A stretch of DNA of 64,000 nucleotides from Oscillospiraceae bacterium (lineage in GTDB: Bacteria; Bacillota; Clostridia; Oscillospirales; Ruminococcaceae): assembly GCA_017460835.1 (NCBI GenBank), contig JAFUAD010000065.1, forward strand, positions 1 through 64,000, given 5' to 3'. Shown piece by piece: positions 9,124-16,979 of the stretch (position 1 is the stretch's first letter; every line of letters begins with the position of its first letter). Made by a program: the position numbers and the translations under genes. The notes under the pieces were generated by a model that had not been told where the DNA came from, ran no database searches, and saw only the letters and a list, made by a program, of their open reading frames with translations.

Positions 9124-10326
9124 ATGAAACACAAGAAAATTCTCGCTGCGGCGCTGGCACTTCTGGCGCTGACCGGCTGCGGCAGCAAGGACAGCTCCGG
9201 GCAGAGCAGCACACAGCCCCCGCAGGACGATCACGGCCCCGCGGCCGATGACATGACGGCGCTGAGCGCGATGGAAACGGTGCAGGACATGGGGCTCGGC
9301 ATCAACCTCGGCAACACCTTTGAGGCATGCGGCTCGTGGATCAACAGCAGCCAGGTTCAGAATTACGAGACGGCATGGGGCAGCCCGGTCGTGACGAAAG
9401 AGATGATTCAGGGCTATGCGGACGAGGGCTTCGGCGTGCTCCGGATTCCGGTCGCGTGGTCGAATATGATGAGCGAGGACTACACGATTCACCCGGACTA
9501 TCTCGCGCGCGTGCACGAGGTCACGGACTGGGCGCTCGATACGGGAATGTATGTTCTGCTGAATATCCACTGGGACGGCGGCTGGTTTGAGAATTTTGCC
9601 GACGATGCGCAGAAGGACGAGTGCATGAAGAAATACAAGCGCATCTGGGAGCAGCTCTGCGCGGAATTCGGCGGCGAGGGCAGCCATCTGGTATTCGAGT
9701 CGCTGAATGAGGAGGGCTGCTGGGATTCGATCTGGAACCGCTACGGCGGCGGAACGGATGCCGACAAGGAAAAGTCATTCGGGCTCCTGAACGAGATCAA
9801 CCAGACCTTTGTCGATCTGGTGCGCGGGACGGGCGGAAACAATGCATCGCGCTGCCTGCTGATCGCGGGCTATGCGACGGACGTCGATCTGACCTGCGAT
9901 CCCTGCTTCAAAATGCCGCAGGACCCGGCAAACCGCTGCATCGTTTCGGTGCATTATTACACGCCCCCGACCTTCTGCATTCTTGAGGAGGACGCAGACT
10001 GGGGCAAGGCGCGCGCGTCATGGGGCTCGCCGGGCGAGCTCAACGAGATGAAAAAGTACATGGACATGCTGAAAACGACCTTTGTCGATCAGGGGATTCC
10101 GGTCATCATCGGCGAATACGGCTGTCCGCATAAGAACAAGGAAAACGAGAGCATTCAGAAGTTTGTGACGAATGTCTGCGAAATGTCGCTGGAGCGCGGC
10201 ATCTGTCCGGTTCTGTGGGATACGACCGGGAATTTCTATGACCGGAACACCGGCAAAATGACCGATCAGGCGCTGCATGACATGATGTTTGCGCTGCTGA
10301 ACGGCGCAGAGCAGGCAGCCGCCTGA
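9124..10326 (+). CDS. Glycoside hydrolase family 5 endoglucanase, lipoprotein
   Basis: This 400-residue protein has a short lipoprotein signal ending in LALTGCG (Cys around residue 19). A GH5 barrel follows, opening with MGLGINLGNTFEACG. The catalytic residues are the acid/base Glu196 in FESLNEE and the nucleophile Glu331 in VIIGEYGC. The NIHWDGG motif matches cellulase/mannanase-type GH5 subfamilies. It should cleave beta-1,4-glucan or a related polymer on the cell surface. No carbohydrate-binding module or dockerin is present. The start is taken at ATG 9124 rather than 9118, because AGGGGAA lies only about 2 nt from 9118 but 8 nt from 9124. A hairpin terminator follows. Confidence 0.9.
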   Translation: MKHKKILAAALALLALTGCGSKDSSGQSSTQPPQDDHGPAADDMTALSAMETVQDMGLGINLGNTFEACGSWINSSQVQNYETAWGSPVVTKEMIQGYADEGFGVLRIPVAWSNMMSEDYTIHPDYLARVHEVTDWALDTGMYVLLNIHWDGGWFENFADDAQKDECMKKYKRIWEQLCAEFGGEGSHLVFESLNEEGCWDSIWNRYGGGTDADKEKSFGLLNEINQTFVDLVRGTGGNNASRCLLIAGYATDVDLTCDPCFKMPQDPANRCIVSVHYYTPPTFCILEEDADWGKARASWGSPGELNEMKKYMDMLKTTFVDQGIPVIIGEYGCPHKNKENESIQKFVTNVCEMSLERGICPVLWDTTGNFYDRNTGKMTDQALHDMMFALLNGAEQAAA

Positions 10327-10350
10327 GCGCGAACAGAATATAACAGGAAA

Positions 10351-10373
10351 GCCTCCTGCTTCAAGCAGGAGGC
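10351..10373 (+). terminator. Hairpin terminator after the GH5 gene
   Basis: A 9-bp perfect stem GCCTCCTGC/GCAGGAGGC closes a TTCAA loop 25 nt after the GH5 stop. Only a weak T-rich tail follows, so termination strength is uncertain. Confidence 0.65.
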
Positions 10374-10391
10374 TTCAGTCTGTCGATAAAG

Positions 10392-10507
10392 GAATCGCAT
10401 GTTTCACTTCGTGAAACTGCGCAGTTTGCTTTTCAAACATGCGCTTCGCGATGGATTGATAATAGGCGCTGCCCCATTATCAATCCATCGGAGATACATC
10501 TATTATA
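10392..10507. repeat. Multi-hairpin intergenic element, divergent copy of the GCATCGCAGATACC family
   Basis: The 116 bp between the convergent GH5 and LCP-like genes folds into nested hairpins. One is ATGTTT..AAACAT with an inner GTTTCAC-TTCG-TGAAAC. The other is the perfect 14-bp inverted repeat GATGGATTGATAAT (10450-10463) and ATTATCAATCCATC (10476-10489). The right part, GCTGCCCCATT followed by CCATCGGAGATACATCTATT, parallels the sequences at 55965-56014 and 62180-62236. In all three cases it abuts the 3' end of a minus-strand gene. Confidence 0.6.
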
Positions 10508-11461
10508 TCACGGTGCTGCGGTGTTGTCCGGGGCTGCGGCGGAGTCGTCGCCGACGGCGCTGCTCGGCGCTGCCACCTGATAGAACGTCACCTTCAGATC
10601 ATTGATAAAGGACGGCCTCACAACCAGCATGCCGTTTTCCTCATCGCAGATCAGGCTGACGGCGCGCGCCGGCGTCTGCGCATACAGGAATACATAGCTG
10701 ATCGCGTGCTTGTGATCGGAGAAATCCATTGCCGTGATGTCCGTCGTCACGGCGTTGATGACCGTATTGAAATAGTTGTCGAGATTGTTTCCGATACGGG
10801 TTCCGTCACACTGATTCAGCAGGCGCGATACGGCAAGCCCGATGGTCGTGCAGCGGTCGGTTTCCTTGTCATAGCGGGTGCTGGTCAGCAGCGTCTCAAA
10901 CTGCTTGTTGTCGAGCTGAACCGACACGCCGTCATCGACGCGGCGCAGCCCCGCATCCTTGATCGGAGACGGATAGGACACATTGCCGATGACGTTGGCG
11001 AGCTGATCGAAGCCCTGGCTGTCCATCATGATATACCGGTCAACCTCCTGATCGAGCGCGGAGCCGATCGCCTTTTTCACGGCATCCAGCCCGTGATTGA
11101 GCAGGCAGTTTTCCGCGGTCATCAGCTTGCCCTCATACGGAACCTGCAGATCCAGCGGGATTCCGATGCAGAATTCCTGCTTTCTGACGGGGTCAAAATG
11201 CAGCAGCATCATCGCTGTCTCCCGCTCCGGGTGATCGGGGTCGCTCGGGTCGAGAATAAACAGGATGGTGTTGATATCCGCGTCGGAAATCCGCGTGACG
11301 GAGCTCTGCATCGGCTGAAGCTCGGTATCCTTTGCCATGAGCTTGTTGTAGAAATACAGCGCGACACCGCCGAAGATGAAAATTGAGATCAGGACAGTGA
11401 CAAGAAACGGGATTGCTGTGGCGCCGGGCTTTTCGCGGCGCCGGAATAACCATTTTGACAT
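10508..11461 (-). CDS. Membrane-anchored LCP (LytR-CpsA-Psr)-like protein, probably degenerate
   Basis: This 317-residue protein has a basic N-terminus, one transmembrane helix at about 15-38 and an extracytoplasmic domain with the LCP layout (ETAMMLLHFDP, then the GIPLDLQVPYEG strand, later TSTRYDKETDR). LCP enzymes transfer glycopolymers to peptidoglycan. Family members usually have arginines in the RSDTMM and IPRD motifs; here these read ERETAMM and IPLD. The pyrophosphate-binding arginines are therefore partly missing and activity is doubtful. A 50-residue low-complexity Ala/Asp/Pro tail ends the protein. It is the last gene of the minus operon, 61 nt after the SLOG gene, with no strong ribosome-binding site. 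Confidence 0.65.
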   Translation of the reverse strand: MSKWLFRRREKPGATAIPFLVTVLISIFIFGGVALYFYNKLMAKDTELQPMQSSVTRISDADINTILFILDPSDPDHPERETAMMLLHFDPVRKQEFCIGIPLDLQVPYEGKLMTAENCLLNHGLDAVKKAIGSALDQEVDRYIMMDSQGFDQLANVIGNVSYPSPIKDAGLRRVDDGVSVQLDNKQFETLLTSTRYDKETDRCTTIGLAVSRLLNQCDGTRIGNNLDNYFNTVINAVTTDITAMDFSDHKHAISYVFLYAQTPARAVSLICDEENGMLVVRPSFINDLKVTFYQVAAPSSAVGDDSAAAPDNTAAP

Positions 11462-11522
11462 AGTGTGCCGTTTGCAGGAAAGCGGGCGGAAAAAAACGCC
11501 TGCTGCCTGCTGCTCCTTCCTT

Positions 11523-12065
11523 TCAGTATTTCAGATATTCATGTGCATAGCCGCCCTGTGCCGCGGCGGCTGCCAGATTCACGATTCTGGTTTTGACGCC
11601 CGCACGCTCTGCAATGCGGATCGTCTGGCCGGTTCCGGATTTCATATCCGTCACGACTGCGATCAGCCGGCTGCTGTGCATGACGAGATATTGATTCCGC
11701 GCCTGATAGCAGCCGCGGTAATAATGCGGCCCGACGGTCTCGATCCGGTCTGCGGCGCGCAGAACGGTCTCGTAATGATAGCGCGTATCGCCGCGGAGGG
11801 TATTGCCCTGCTCCGGAAACGGCAGCACGCAGACCAGCTTCAGCGCCGGGTTGCTGCTGCGCTGCATAAGCACCATATCCGCCGCCCAGAGGTCAATGCC
11901 GGGCGCGCAGCCGGAGTAAAACACGGTCGCGCCGTCCCTTGCGGCATTTTCAATCTCTCGGTACAGCAGGCTGAGCAGCATGCGCAGCGCATCGCCCTCC
12001 GGCAGCTTTTCGGGGCGGTGTCCGGAAAAGCAGACTGCGAACGGCGCCGGCTTCTGCGCGGCCAT
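11523..12065 (-). CDS. SLOG-family protein (YpsA/DUF1273-like)
   Basis: This 180-residue Rossmann-like protein has FSGHRPEKLPEG near the N-terminus, YSGCAPGIDLWAAD in the middle and VVTDMKSGTGQT towards the end, the pattern of YpsA/DUF1273 members of the SLOG superfamily. SLOG domains bind nucleotides or NAD-derived ligands. B. subtilis YpsA has been linked to cell division and stress, but its biochemical role is unsettled. The start is ATG at 12065, which overlaps the upstream kinase stop as TGATG; a longer frame to 12125 would lie inside the kinase gene. Tight coupling to the kinase suggests joint expression. Confidence 0.8.
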   Translation of the reverse strand: MAAQKPAPFAVCFSGHRPEKLPEGDALRMLLSLLYREIENAARDGATVFYSGCAPGIDLWAADMVLMQRSSNPALKLVCVLPFPEQGNTLRGDTRYHYETVLRAADRIETVGPHYYRGCYQARNQYLVMHSSRLIAVVTDMKSGTGQTIRIAERAGVKTRIVNLAAAAAQGGYAHEYLKY

Positions 12066-13000
12066 CAGTGCGTGAAGGCAGAGCCGCCGATGAATTCCCG
12101 GACGAGCGACTGCTCCGGAACCCACGCATCCTCCATCGGCTCGGCGGCCTCCATGAAGCGGAAAAGGGACGGAACGCCGGTTTCCTCGGCGGTTTCCGCG
12201 GCGAGCTGCCGCACGGTATCGAGCAGATAGGGGCGGTAGATCGAGAGCTCATACGCCATAAAGGTATCGAGCTCATAATCCGCAAGATGCTTATAGGGCA
12301 TGATATACATATTCTCGCCTCTGGAGATGCTGCTCAGCATTTCGAGCGTTTCCTCCGGATTCCGCCCGCGGGTGCGGCTGTCGCGGATGAGGCGTCTGGC
12401 GAACCGGATCAGTGACGGATGCAGGCGGCTCTCGCCGTCGGTAATCCGCGTGCGGACGCTCAGATAGATGCGGTTTGCGATCGCGTGCGAGGCACCGGTC
12501 ACATCGGGGTTCAGCGCGTGGATGCCCTCCATGATAATCAGCTCATGGGGCATTCTGCGAAGAATTTTGCCGGATTTGCTCTGCTTTTGTGCGGCAAAAT
12601 CGAAATGGGGCAGCTCAACCGCCTCACCGCGTGCGAGCTGTTCGAGCTGTGTATTGAGCAGGTCGATATCGAGCCGCAGCGGAGACTCATAGTCGGGTCT
12701 GCCGAACTGATCGACAATATCCCGGTTTTTGGTTCCGTCGGCGTAATAATCGTCCATCGAAAGCGTATGTGCCTCAAAGCCCGCCGCATCCAGAATCTGC
12801 TCCAGACGGCAGGCGGTCGTGGTCTTTCCGGAGCCGGAGGGCCCGGAAATCAGCGTGATCGGGCGCTCTGCTGCATGGCGGCAGATCTCATCGGCAAGCG
12901 TCCTGAGCTGCTTGTCATAGGCAGCCTCCGCGTCAATGATAAAATGCTCCGGTGTTTCCAGCGCCTCCCGGTTGATTTCGGTCAGCAGAATCTCCTTCAT
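12065..13000 (-). CDS. Uridine kinase-like P-loop nucleoside kinase
   Basis: This 311-residue protein has a Walker A loop GPSGSGKT at residues 53-60, the MDDYY acceptor-site motif, DYESPLRLD and the IIMEGIHALNP strand, as in uridine kinase/phosphoribulokinase-like enzymes. The usual ~200-residue uridine kinase is extended by about 50 residues at the N-terminus and about 60 at the C-terminus. Clostridial homologues often carry an additional N-terminal TGS domain, which is absent here. It likely phosphorylates a nucleoside with ATP/GTP, but the substrate is not proven. AAGGAGG lies 8 nt before the ATG. It sits between the DnaI-like and SLOG genes on one transcript. Confidence 0.8.
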   Translation of the reverse strand: MKEILLTEINREALETPEHFIIDAEAAYDKQLRTLADEICRHAAERPITLISGPSGSGKTTTACRLEQILDAAGFEAHTLSMDDYYADGTKNRDIVDQFGRPDYESPLRLDIDLLNTQLEQLARGEAVELPHFDFAAQKQSKSGKILRRMPHELIIMEGIHALNPDVTGASHAIANRIYLSVRTRITDGESRLHPSLIRFARRLIRDSRTRGRNPEETLEMLSSISRGENMYIMPYKHLADYELDTFMAYELSIYRPYLLDTVRQLAAETAEETGVPSLFRFMEAAEPMEDAWVPEQSLVREFIGGSAFTH

Positions 13001-13024
13001 AATAAGCGCCTCCTTCCGCAGGTG

Positions 13025-13996
13025 TTATCCGCGTTGTTCCATATATTTCTGCATCCGGATATCCTTTCCGTAAAAATGCAGGATCTCTGATGTAAACAGC
13101 AGCCGGGAGAGAATCCGGTCGCCGTACCGTGTCCGGATCTCGGCATGATCGAGGTTGGTGTTGACGATCATGGCGCGTCCGCTGTTGATGCGGGAATTGA
13201 GCAGCGTATAGATCATGGAGCGGTTCAGACTGCTGTCCTGCTCCGTTCCGAAGTCATCGAGAATCAGCAGATCGCATTCGAGCAGAAGCTGCATGGTGTC
13301 ATCCTGCTCGGCGCGCCCGAACTTCTCCCGCTCCAGTATATGCAGCAGGCTGCCGGTTGCGTCATAGACGACGCTGTATCCCTTATCAAGAATTTCCTTT
13401 GCGATGCTGAGCGAGAGGTGGGTCTTGCCGAGGCCGGTTCCGCCGAACATCAGCAGATTTCCTGCTTTCCCCGGCGCAAAATCCGCCGCATAGCGCTTGC
13501 AGGCTTGCAGAACCTTTGCCATTGCCTGCTGCTGCTCTGCGGGCAGATCGCGGTAATAGGAGAGGGAAAAGCGCTCAAAGCTGCTCAGCTTCAGCCCGGA
13601 CTGCACATTGAGCTGTTCCGCGCTGATTCTGCCGATCTCCTTCTTGAGGCATGCGCACGGCACGCCGCTGACAAATCCCGTATCCGAACAGTCCGGGCAG
13701 GCATAGTGCAGATCGAGATAATCTGCCGGATAGCCGTGTGCGGTCAGGAGCTGCCGCAGCATGGCATCCGCCTCAAGGCTGCGCTGCTCGATCTGCCGGA
13801 GCCGCTCCTGCGGATTCCCGCTCTGTGCCGCCTGCAAAATGGCGGTGCAGGTTGCGCGGAGGTGCCGGTTCAGCTCAAGGGTTTCGGGAATCTCCCGCTC
13901 GATCTGATCGGAGCGGCGTTCCTGCTCCTGCTGAGCGTGACGGCGCCGCTCCTGAAGCGCAGCAGTCGCCTGTGCATAGATCTGTTCCCGCAGCAT
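13025..13996 (-). CDS. DnaI/DnaC-type helicase-loader ATPase
   Basis: This 323-residue protein begins with a charged helical region. A zinc-binding-like CPDCSDTGFVSGVPCACL block (about 115-132) follows, then an AAA+ domain with Walker A GGTGLGKT at 185-192 and Walker B LLILDDFG. This is the architecture of primosomal DnaI and related DnaC/IstB-like proteins, which load the replicative helicase. The DnaD-domain gene immediately upstream is the expected partner, as in Firmicute dnaB-dnaI pairs. No transposase is nearby, which argues against an IstB role. The spacing from the DnaD gene is 21 nt, and AAGGGAA precedes the start. Confidence 0.85.
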   Translation of the reverse strand: MLREQIYAQATAALQERRRHAQQEQERRSDQIEREIPETLELNRHLRATCTAILQAAQSGNPQERLRQIEQRSLEADAMLRQLLTAHGYPADYLDLHYACPDCSDTGFVSGVPCACLKKEIGRISAEQLNVQSGLKLSSFERFSLSYYRDLPAEQQQAMAKVLQACKRYAADFAPGKAGNLLMFGGTGLGKTHLSLSIAKEILDKGYSVVYDATGSLLHILEREKFGRAEQDDTMQLLLECDLLILDDFGTEQDSSLNRSMIYTLLNSRINSGRAMIVNTNLDHAEIRTRYGDRILSRLLFTSEILHFYGKDIRMQKYMEQRG

Positions 13997-14017
13997 GATA
14001 TCCGTTCCCTTCTGATT

Positions 14018-15007
14018 TTATATCTGTTTCATGAGCTGATCGAGCTCGTTGTTGTCAATGGATGAGGCGGACGGCTGACCGTTTGTTTCTGCTTTTTTTG
14101 CGGCATAGAATGCGATATCTGCCGCCTCGGCCTGCTCCGGCGTTTTGATACCGGCGGCCTTCCAGTTCCGCAGAATCCCGTCCAGATACGGGAAGGAGAG
14201 CTTGTCGTCCTTTTTCTCCCGCGTTTTTTCATATGCAATGCGCACCATATCGACCGAAAAGCCGTCGGCGCACCATTTGTCGATATACGCCTGCTGCTTA
14301 GCAGTCGGGCGGCGCTTCATTTCAAAGAGCTTCATCATCTGCCCGGTGTAGCTTCTCGCTTCCGTCCGGCGCCGGAGATCCTCCTGCACGAGCGCATGGG
14401 TCATCACGCCGCGCTCCTGCCATTCCACCGCGATCTTTTCCATATACCGAACCTGAAAGTCGCCCTGCGCGAGGCAGAATGCGGCGAGCATCAGGATGAG
14501 ATCGGGCTGGAGCCCGAGGTATTCGTTCATCCAGATCATGCTCTTTTGTTCGGTATGGTTCAGCGGCTTTCCGGCCTGCTGCTCGATCACGCGGAACATT
14601 TCGGCGATCGCCTGATTGTTCCGCAGCCGCTCTGCGACCTCCGAGGGCAGCATGGAGAATCCGCTGCTGGTAATCTGCACGGCGGCGGTCGCCTGCGGGA
14701 TGACCGGCGGGGCGGGGGCAGCGGGAGCGGGCTCCGGCTGCACGGCGGCTCTGCTCAGCACGACGACGGGCTGTGCCTCCTCTGTCCGCAGGATGTTGAC
14801 GTTTTTCCAGAAGGTCAGTGCCTCCTCGACCGCATCCGGCAGCACATTGCAGGCGCGGACGATCTGTTCGGTTGTCACGGCAGATTCGGCATGGCAGAGC
14901 ACATAGAGCAGAACCTTGAGCTGGTCGTGGCTTGCGATTTTCAGCAGACTTTCTGCGACAGCGGCGGGTACGGGGAAGGTCTGCCCGTATCTGAGATAGA
15001 ATTCCAT
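14018..15007 (-). CDS. DnaD-domain replication initiation protein
   Basis: This 329-residue protein has a winged-helix-like N-terminal part (about 1-75), a Pro/Ala-rich linker near 85-110, and DnaD/DnaB-type helical domains. The last of these contains the YIDKWCADGFSVDMVRIAYEKTREKK block and the YLDGILRNWKAAGI motif typical of DnaD family C-termini. Such proteins remodel DNA at the origin and recruit DnaI and helicase. ATG 15007 is chosen because GGAG lies 10 nt upstream; an extension to 15061 lacks a ribosome-binding site. This is the first gene of the minus-strand operon, with a promoter at 15050-15078. Confidence 0.85.
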   Translation of the reverse strand: MEFYLRYGQTFPVPAAVAESLLKIASHDQLKVLLYVLCHAESAVTTEQIVRACNVLPDAVEEALTFWKNVNILRTEEAQPVVVLSRAAVQPEPAPAAPAPPVIPQATAAVQITSSGFSMLPSEVAERLRNNQAIAEMFRVIEQQAGKPLNHTEQKSMIWMNEYLGLQPDLILMLAAFCLAQGDFQVRYMEKIAVEWQERGVMTHALVQEDLRRRTEARSYTGQMMKLFEMKRRPTAKQQAYIDKWCADGFSVDMVRIAYEKTREKKDDKLSFPYLDGILRNWKAAGIKTPEQAEAADIAFYAAKKAETNGQPSASSIDNNELDQLMKQI

Positions 15008-15049
15008 ATTCCGGCAGTCTCCTTCATCCGAGCATAGTAATACTCTTAC

Positions 15050-15078
15050 AGTATAGCACAAAATGAAAAAAAAGTAAA
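15050..15078 (-). promoter_or_regulatory. Predicted sigma-A promoter of the DnaD operon
   Basis: On the minus strand TTTACT (15078-15073) and TATACT (15055-15050) are separated by 17 nt. The -10 is preceded by TGC, an extended -10. The start codon is about 45 nt downstream. Confidence 0.7.
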
Positions 15079-15116
15079 GGGGCAGAGCCGCGAAAAAGCG
15101 GCATCGAACAGATTAA

Positions 15117-15245
15117 AATTTGCCGGCAGTGCCGGCCTCCATTTTGGCTCCGCGGGTTTCTTGGCACTTTCGCCCAATCTGATTCAGGACGCAGCACAGG
15201 AGTGTGCTGCTTTTTCGGTTCACGCTCCCATAATCCGCCTACACA
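15117..15245 (-). repeat. Third copy of the GCAGCACACTCC structured repeat
   Basis: Read on the minus strand, this contains the same hairpin GCAGCACACTCCTGTGCTGC and CGTCCTGA, then GAAACCCGCGGAGCCAAA at the same distance as in the copies at 12-262. It ends in a GCCGGC-ACT-GCCGGC hairpin instead of the GGGGGCTCCCC one. It lies just upstream of the DnaD operon promoter. Confidence 0.75.
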
Positions 15246-15248
15246 AAG

Positions 15249-15585
15249 CCCAATCGCCAACTGGCGAGATTCAAACTAATATAGAACAATTCGCTTAGAC
15301 GGCGCTTTGCTGTATCGGCAGCGGGCACTGCCCGCTCTGAGAGGGAACTTTAAGAGAGGGGAGAGAATAAGCGAACGAAGTGAGCGCTCTCTCCCCTCTC
15401 TTGTGGTTCCCTCTCAGAATTGCGCCCCTGCGCCCAGCTAAAGGTTATTTCGGACAAAACGTAAAGAGAAACGAACAAAAATGAACAGCTCACACCCAAT
15501 CGCCAACAGGCGAGATTCAAACCAATATAGAGCAATTCGCTTAGACGGCGCTTTGCTGTATCGGCTGTCGGCACTGCCGACCGGG
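15249..15585. repeat. Pair of ~90-nt direct repeats flanking a long hairpin
   Basis: Copies at 15249-15339 and 15495-15585 are near identical over about 72 nt and contain AATCGCCAACTGGCGA and AATTCGCTTAGACGGCG. Each ends in a stem with an ACT triloop: GCGGGC-ACT-GCCCGC in the first and GTCGGC-ACT-GCCGAC in the second. Two base pairs differ and both partners change in each. A third fragment, TTTGCTGTATCGGC, recurs at 15602-15615. Between the copies, 15336-15366 and 15388-15418 form an imperfect ~28-bp inverted repeat (GAGAGGGAAC and AAGAGAGGGGAGAGA arms). Short frames here on either strand look non-coding. Confidence 0.75.
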
Positions 15586-15622
15586 GAGCTCCCGCCGTCG
15601 TTTTGCTGTATCGGCATTATTT

Positions 15623-15695
15623 TAGTACCGATTGATACTAAAATCGCCGCAGTCATGCGATAATATGCTAAAGTCAATAGTACCGAATGATACTA
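15623..15695 (+). promoter_or_regulatory. Two operator-like palindromes upstream of the XRE regulator
   Basis: TAGTACCGATTGATACTA (15623-15640) and TAGTACCGAATGATACTA (15678-15695) differ at one base. Each is an imperfect dyad with TAGTA/TACTA arms. They bracket the AT-rich GATAATATGC segment and the second lies just before the AAGGAGG of the regulator gene. Autoregulatory binding sites are the simplest reading. Confidence 0.65.
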
Positions 15696-15713
15696 ACAAG
15701 GAGGGCTTTTGCT

Positions 15714-15932
15714 GTGTATTTCCAAAGACTCCGGGATCTGCGGGAGGACAGGGACATGAACCAGACGCAGATCGCCGGTCTGCTCCGGATCAGCCAGAGC
15801 GTCTATTCCCGCTATGAGCGCGGCTTTCAGACCATTCCGATCGAGCATCTGCTGGTGCTGGCCGATTTCTACGGCGTATCAGCCGATTACATCCTCGGAA
15901 GAACCAATATCATGCACATGGCAGAAAAATAA
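15714..15932 (+). CDS. Small XRE/Cro-type HTH transcriptional regulator
   Basis: This 72-residue protein is essentially a single HTH_XRE domain: LRDLREDRDMNQTQIAGLL, then SQSVYSRYERG as recognition helix and LLVLADFYGVSADYILGRTN as the closing helices. It has no ligand domain, typical of phage-like or toxin-antitoxin-like autoregulators. The start is taken as GTG at 15714, since AAGGAGG (15698-15704) sits 9 nt upstream. An ATG at 15687 would place that ribosome-binding site inside the gene. No toxin partner is visible: the next gene is an exported MBL protein 63 nt downstream. Paired palindromes upstream suggest self-repression. Confidence 0.85.
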   Translation: MYFQRLRDLREDRDMNQTQIAGLLRISQSVYSRYERGFQTIPIEHLLVLADFYGVSADYILGRTNIMHMAEK

Positions 15933-15995
15933 GCAGCAGGATCGCTCCCGCCGCTTTCTGTCACGATGTACCTATGTACCGGAGGTGAACCCCCT

Positions 15996-16979
15996 ATGCC
16001 GTCTGCACCGGAGGACCGCAGACTGAAAAAGCTCGAACGCAAATACCGGCGCGAGGCCGCACGCAAAAAACGGGCGCGCCTCCTGCGCAGCTATCTGCCC
16101 TATGCAGCGCTTCTGCTCGCAGCCGCCGCGCTTGCGGGATTCCTCATCCTGCGCAGGGATTCCGGGCGTAGGACGCCGCCTCCTGCCGATGACCTCAGCA
16201 TCTATGTGCTCGACGTCGGGCAGGGCGATGCCATACTGCTTCGCTCGGCAGGCCATGCCGCGCTGATCGACGCGGGCGAATACGATCAGGGCATCCGCAT
16301 CGCAAGGCAGATCAGGGCGCTCGGCATCCGAAAGCTCGATTATATCATCAATTCGCACCCGCACGCCGACCACATCGGCGGCATGCAGACCGTTCTGCGG
16401 GAGATTCCGGCGGATACTGTGATTCTGCCGGAGATCGCCGATGCCCTGCTCCCGACAACGCCCTCGTTTCTGCATGCGCTGGATGCGGCAAGGGAATGCG
16501 GCGTACCCGTCCGGACGGCGGTCTGCGGCGAAAAGCTGCCGCTGGGCAATGCGGAGATCGAGCTGCTCTGCACGGACAATGCGCAGTTTGAGGATCTCAA
16601 TAACTGCTCGCTCGCCTGCGCAGTGCGGTACGGCACATTCACATTCTTCACGGCCGGTGATCTGGAGGAGGCCGGCGAGCAGGCGATGTTGCAAGCGGGG
16701 CTGGTGCCGCAGGTGACGGTACTCAAGGTGTCGCATCACGGCAGCACGACCTCGACCTCGGAAGCCTTCCTCGCTGCGGCAGATCCGAAGGAAGCCGTAA
16801 TCTCCGTCGGCGCGGGCAATGACTACGGGCATCCGGCGGAGAGCACGCTGCGGCGTCTGTACGGCGCGGTCGGGGAATCGCATCACATTTACCGCACCGA
16901 TCTCGACGGCAATATCCTGTTTACAACGGACGGCAGCACCTGCCGCGTGCAGACGCACTGTCAGCTTGATGGCGGCTGA
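15996..16979 (+). CDS. Membrane-anchored ComEC/Rec2-like MBL hydrolase
   Basis: This 327-residue protein has a very basic N-terminus, one transmembrane helix (about 35-55) and an extracytoplasmic MBL domain with YVLDVGQGDAILL and the metal motif SHPHADH (His121, His123, Asp125, His126). Later motifs are FFTAGDLE, KVSHHGS and AGNDYGHP. This matches the beta-lactamase-like domain of ComEC released as a stand-alone anchored protein, common in Firmicutes. The full ComEC channel segments are absent. It is likely a nuclease or phosphodiesterase on the outer face, by inference. GGAGGTGA precedes ATG 15996. Its stop directly abuts the stop of the convergent aminotransferase. Confidence 0.85.
   Translation: MPSAPEDRRLKKLERKYRREAARKKRARLLRSYLPYAALLLAAAALAGFLILRRDSGRRTPPPADDLSIYVLDVGQGDAILLRSAGHAALIDAGEYDQGIRIARQIRALGIRKLDYIINSHPHADHIGGMQTVLREIPADTVILPEIADALLPTTPSFLHALDAARECGVPVRTAVCGEKLPLGNAEIELLCTDNAQFEDLNNCSLACAVRYGTFTFFTAGDLEEAGEQAMLQAGLVPQVTVLKVSHHGSTTSTSEAFLAAADPKEAVISVGAGNDYGHPAESTLRRLYGAVGESHHIYRTDLDGNILFTTDGSTCRVQTHCQLDGG

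Noticed and set aside
13025..13996. An IS21-type IstB transposition helper
   Set aside because: No IstA transposase or terminal repeats are nearby, and the gene follows a DnaD-domain gene, which fits a DnaI helicase loader.
15249..15585. A CRISPR array
   Set aside because: Only two copies of ~90 nt separated by ~155 nt that itself folds into a hairpin; no regular spacer length and no cas genes in the window.
15350..15663. Short frames of 60-79 codons on both strands in the repeat-rich region (15350-15574 minus, 15438-15677 minus, 15481-15663 plus)
   Set aside because: They run through direct repeats and a long hairpin, lack ribosome-binding sites, and the differences between repeat copies preserve base pairing rather than codons.
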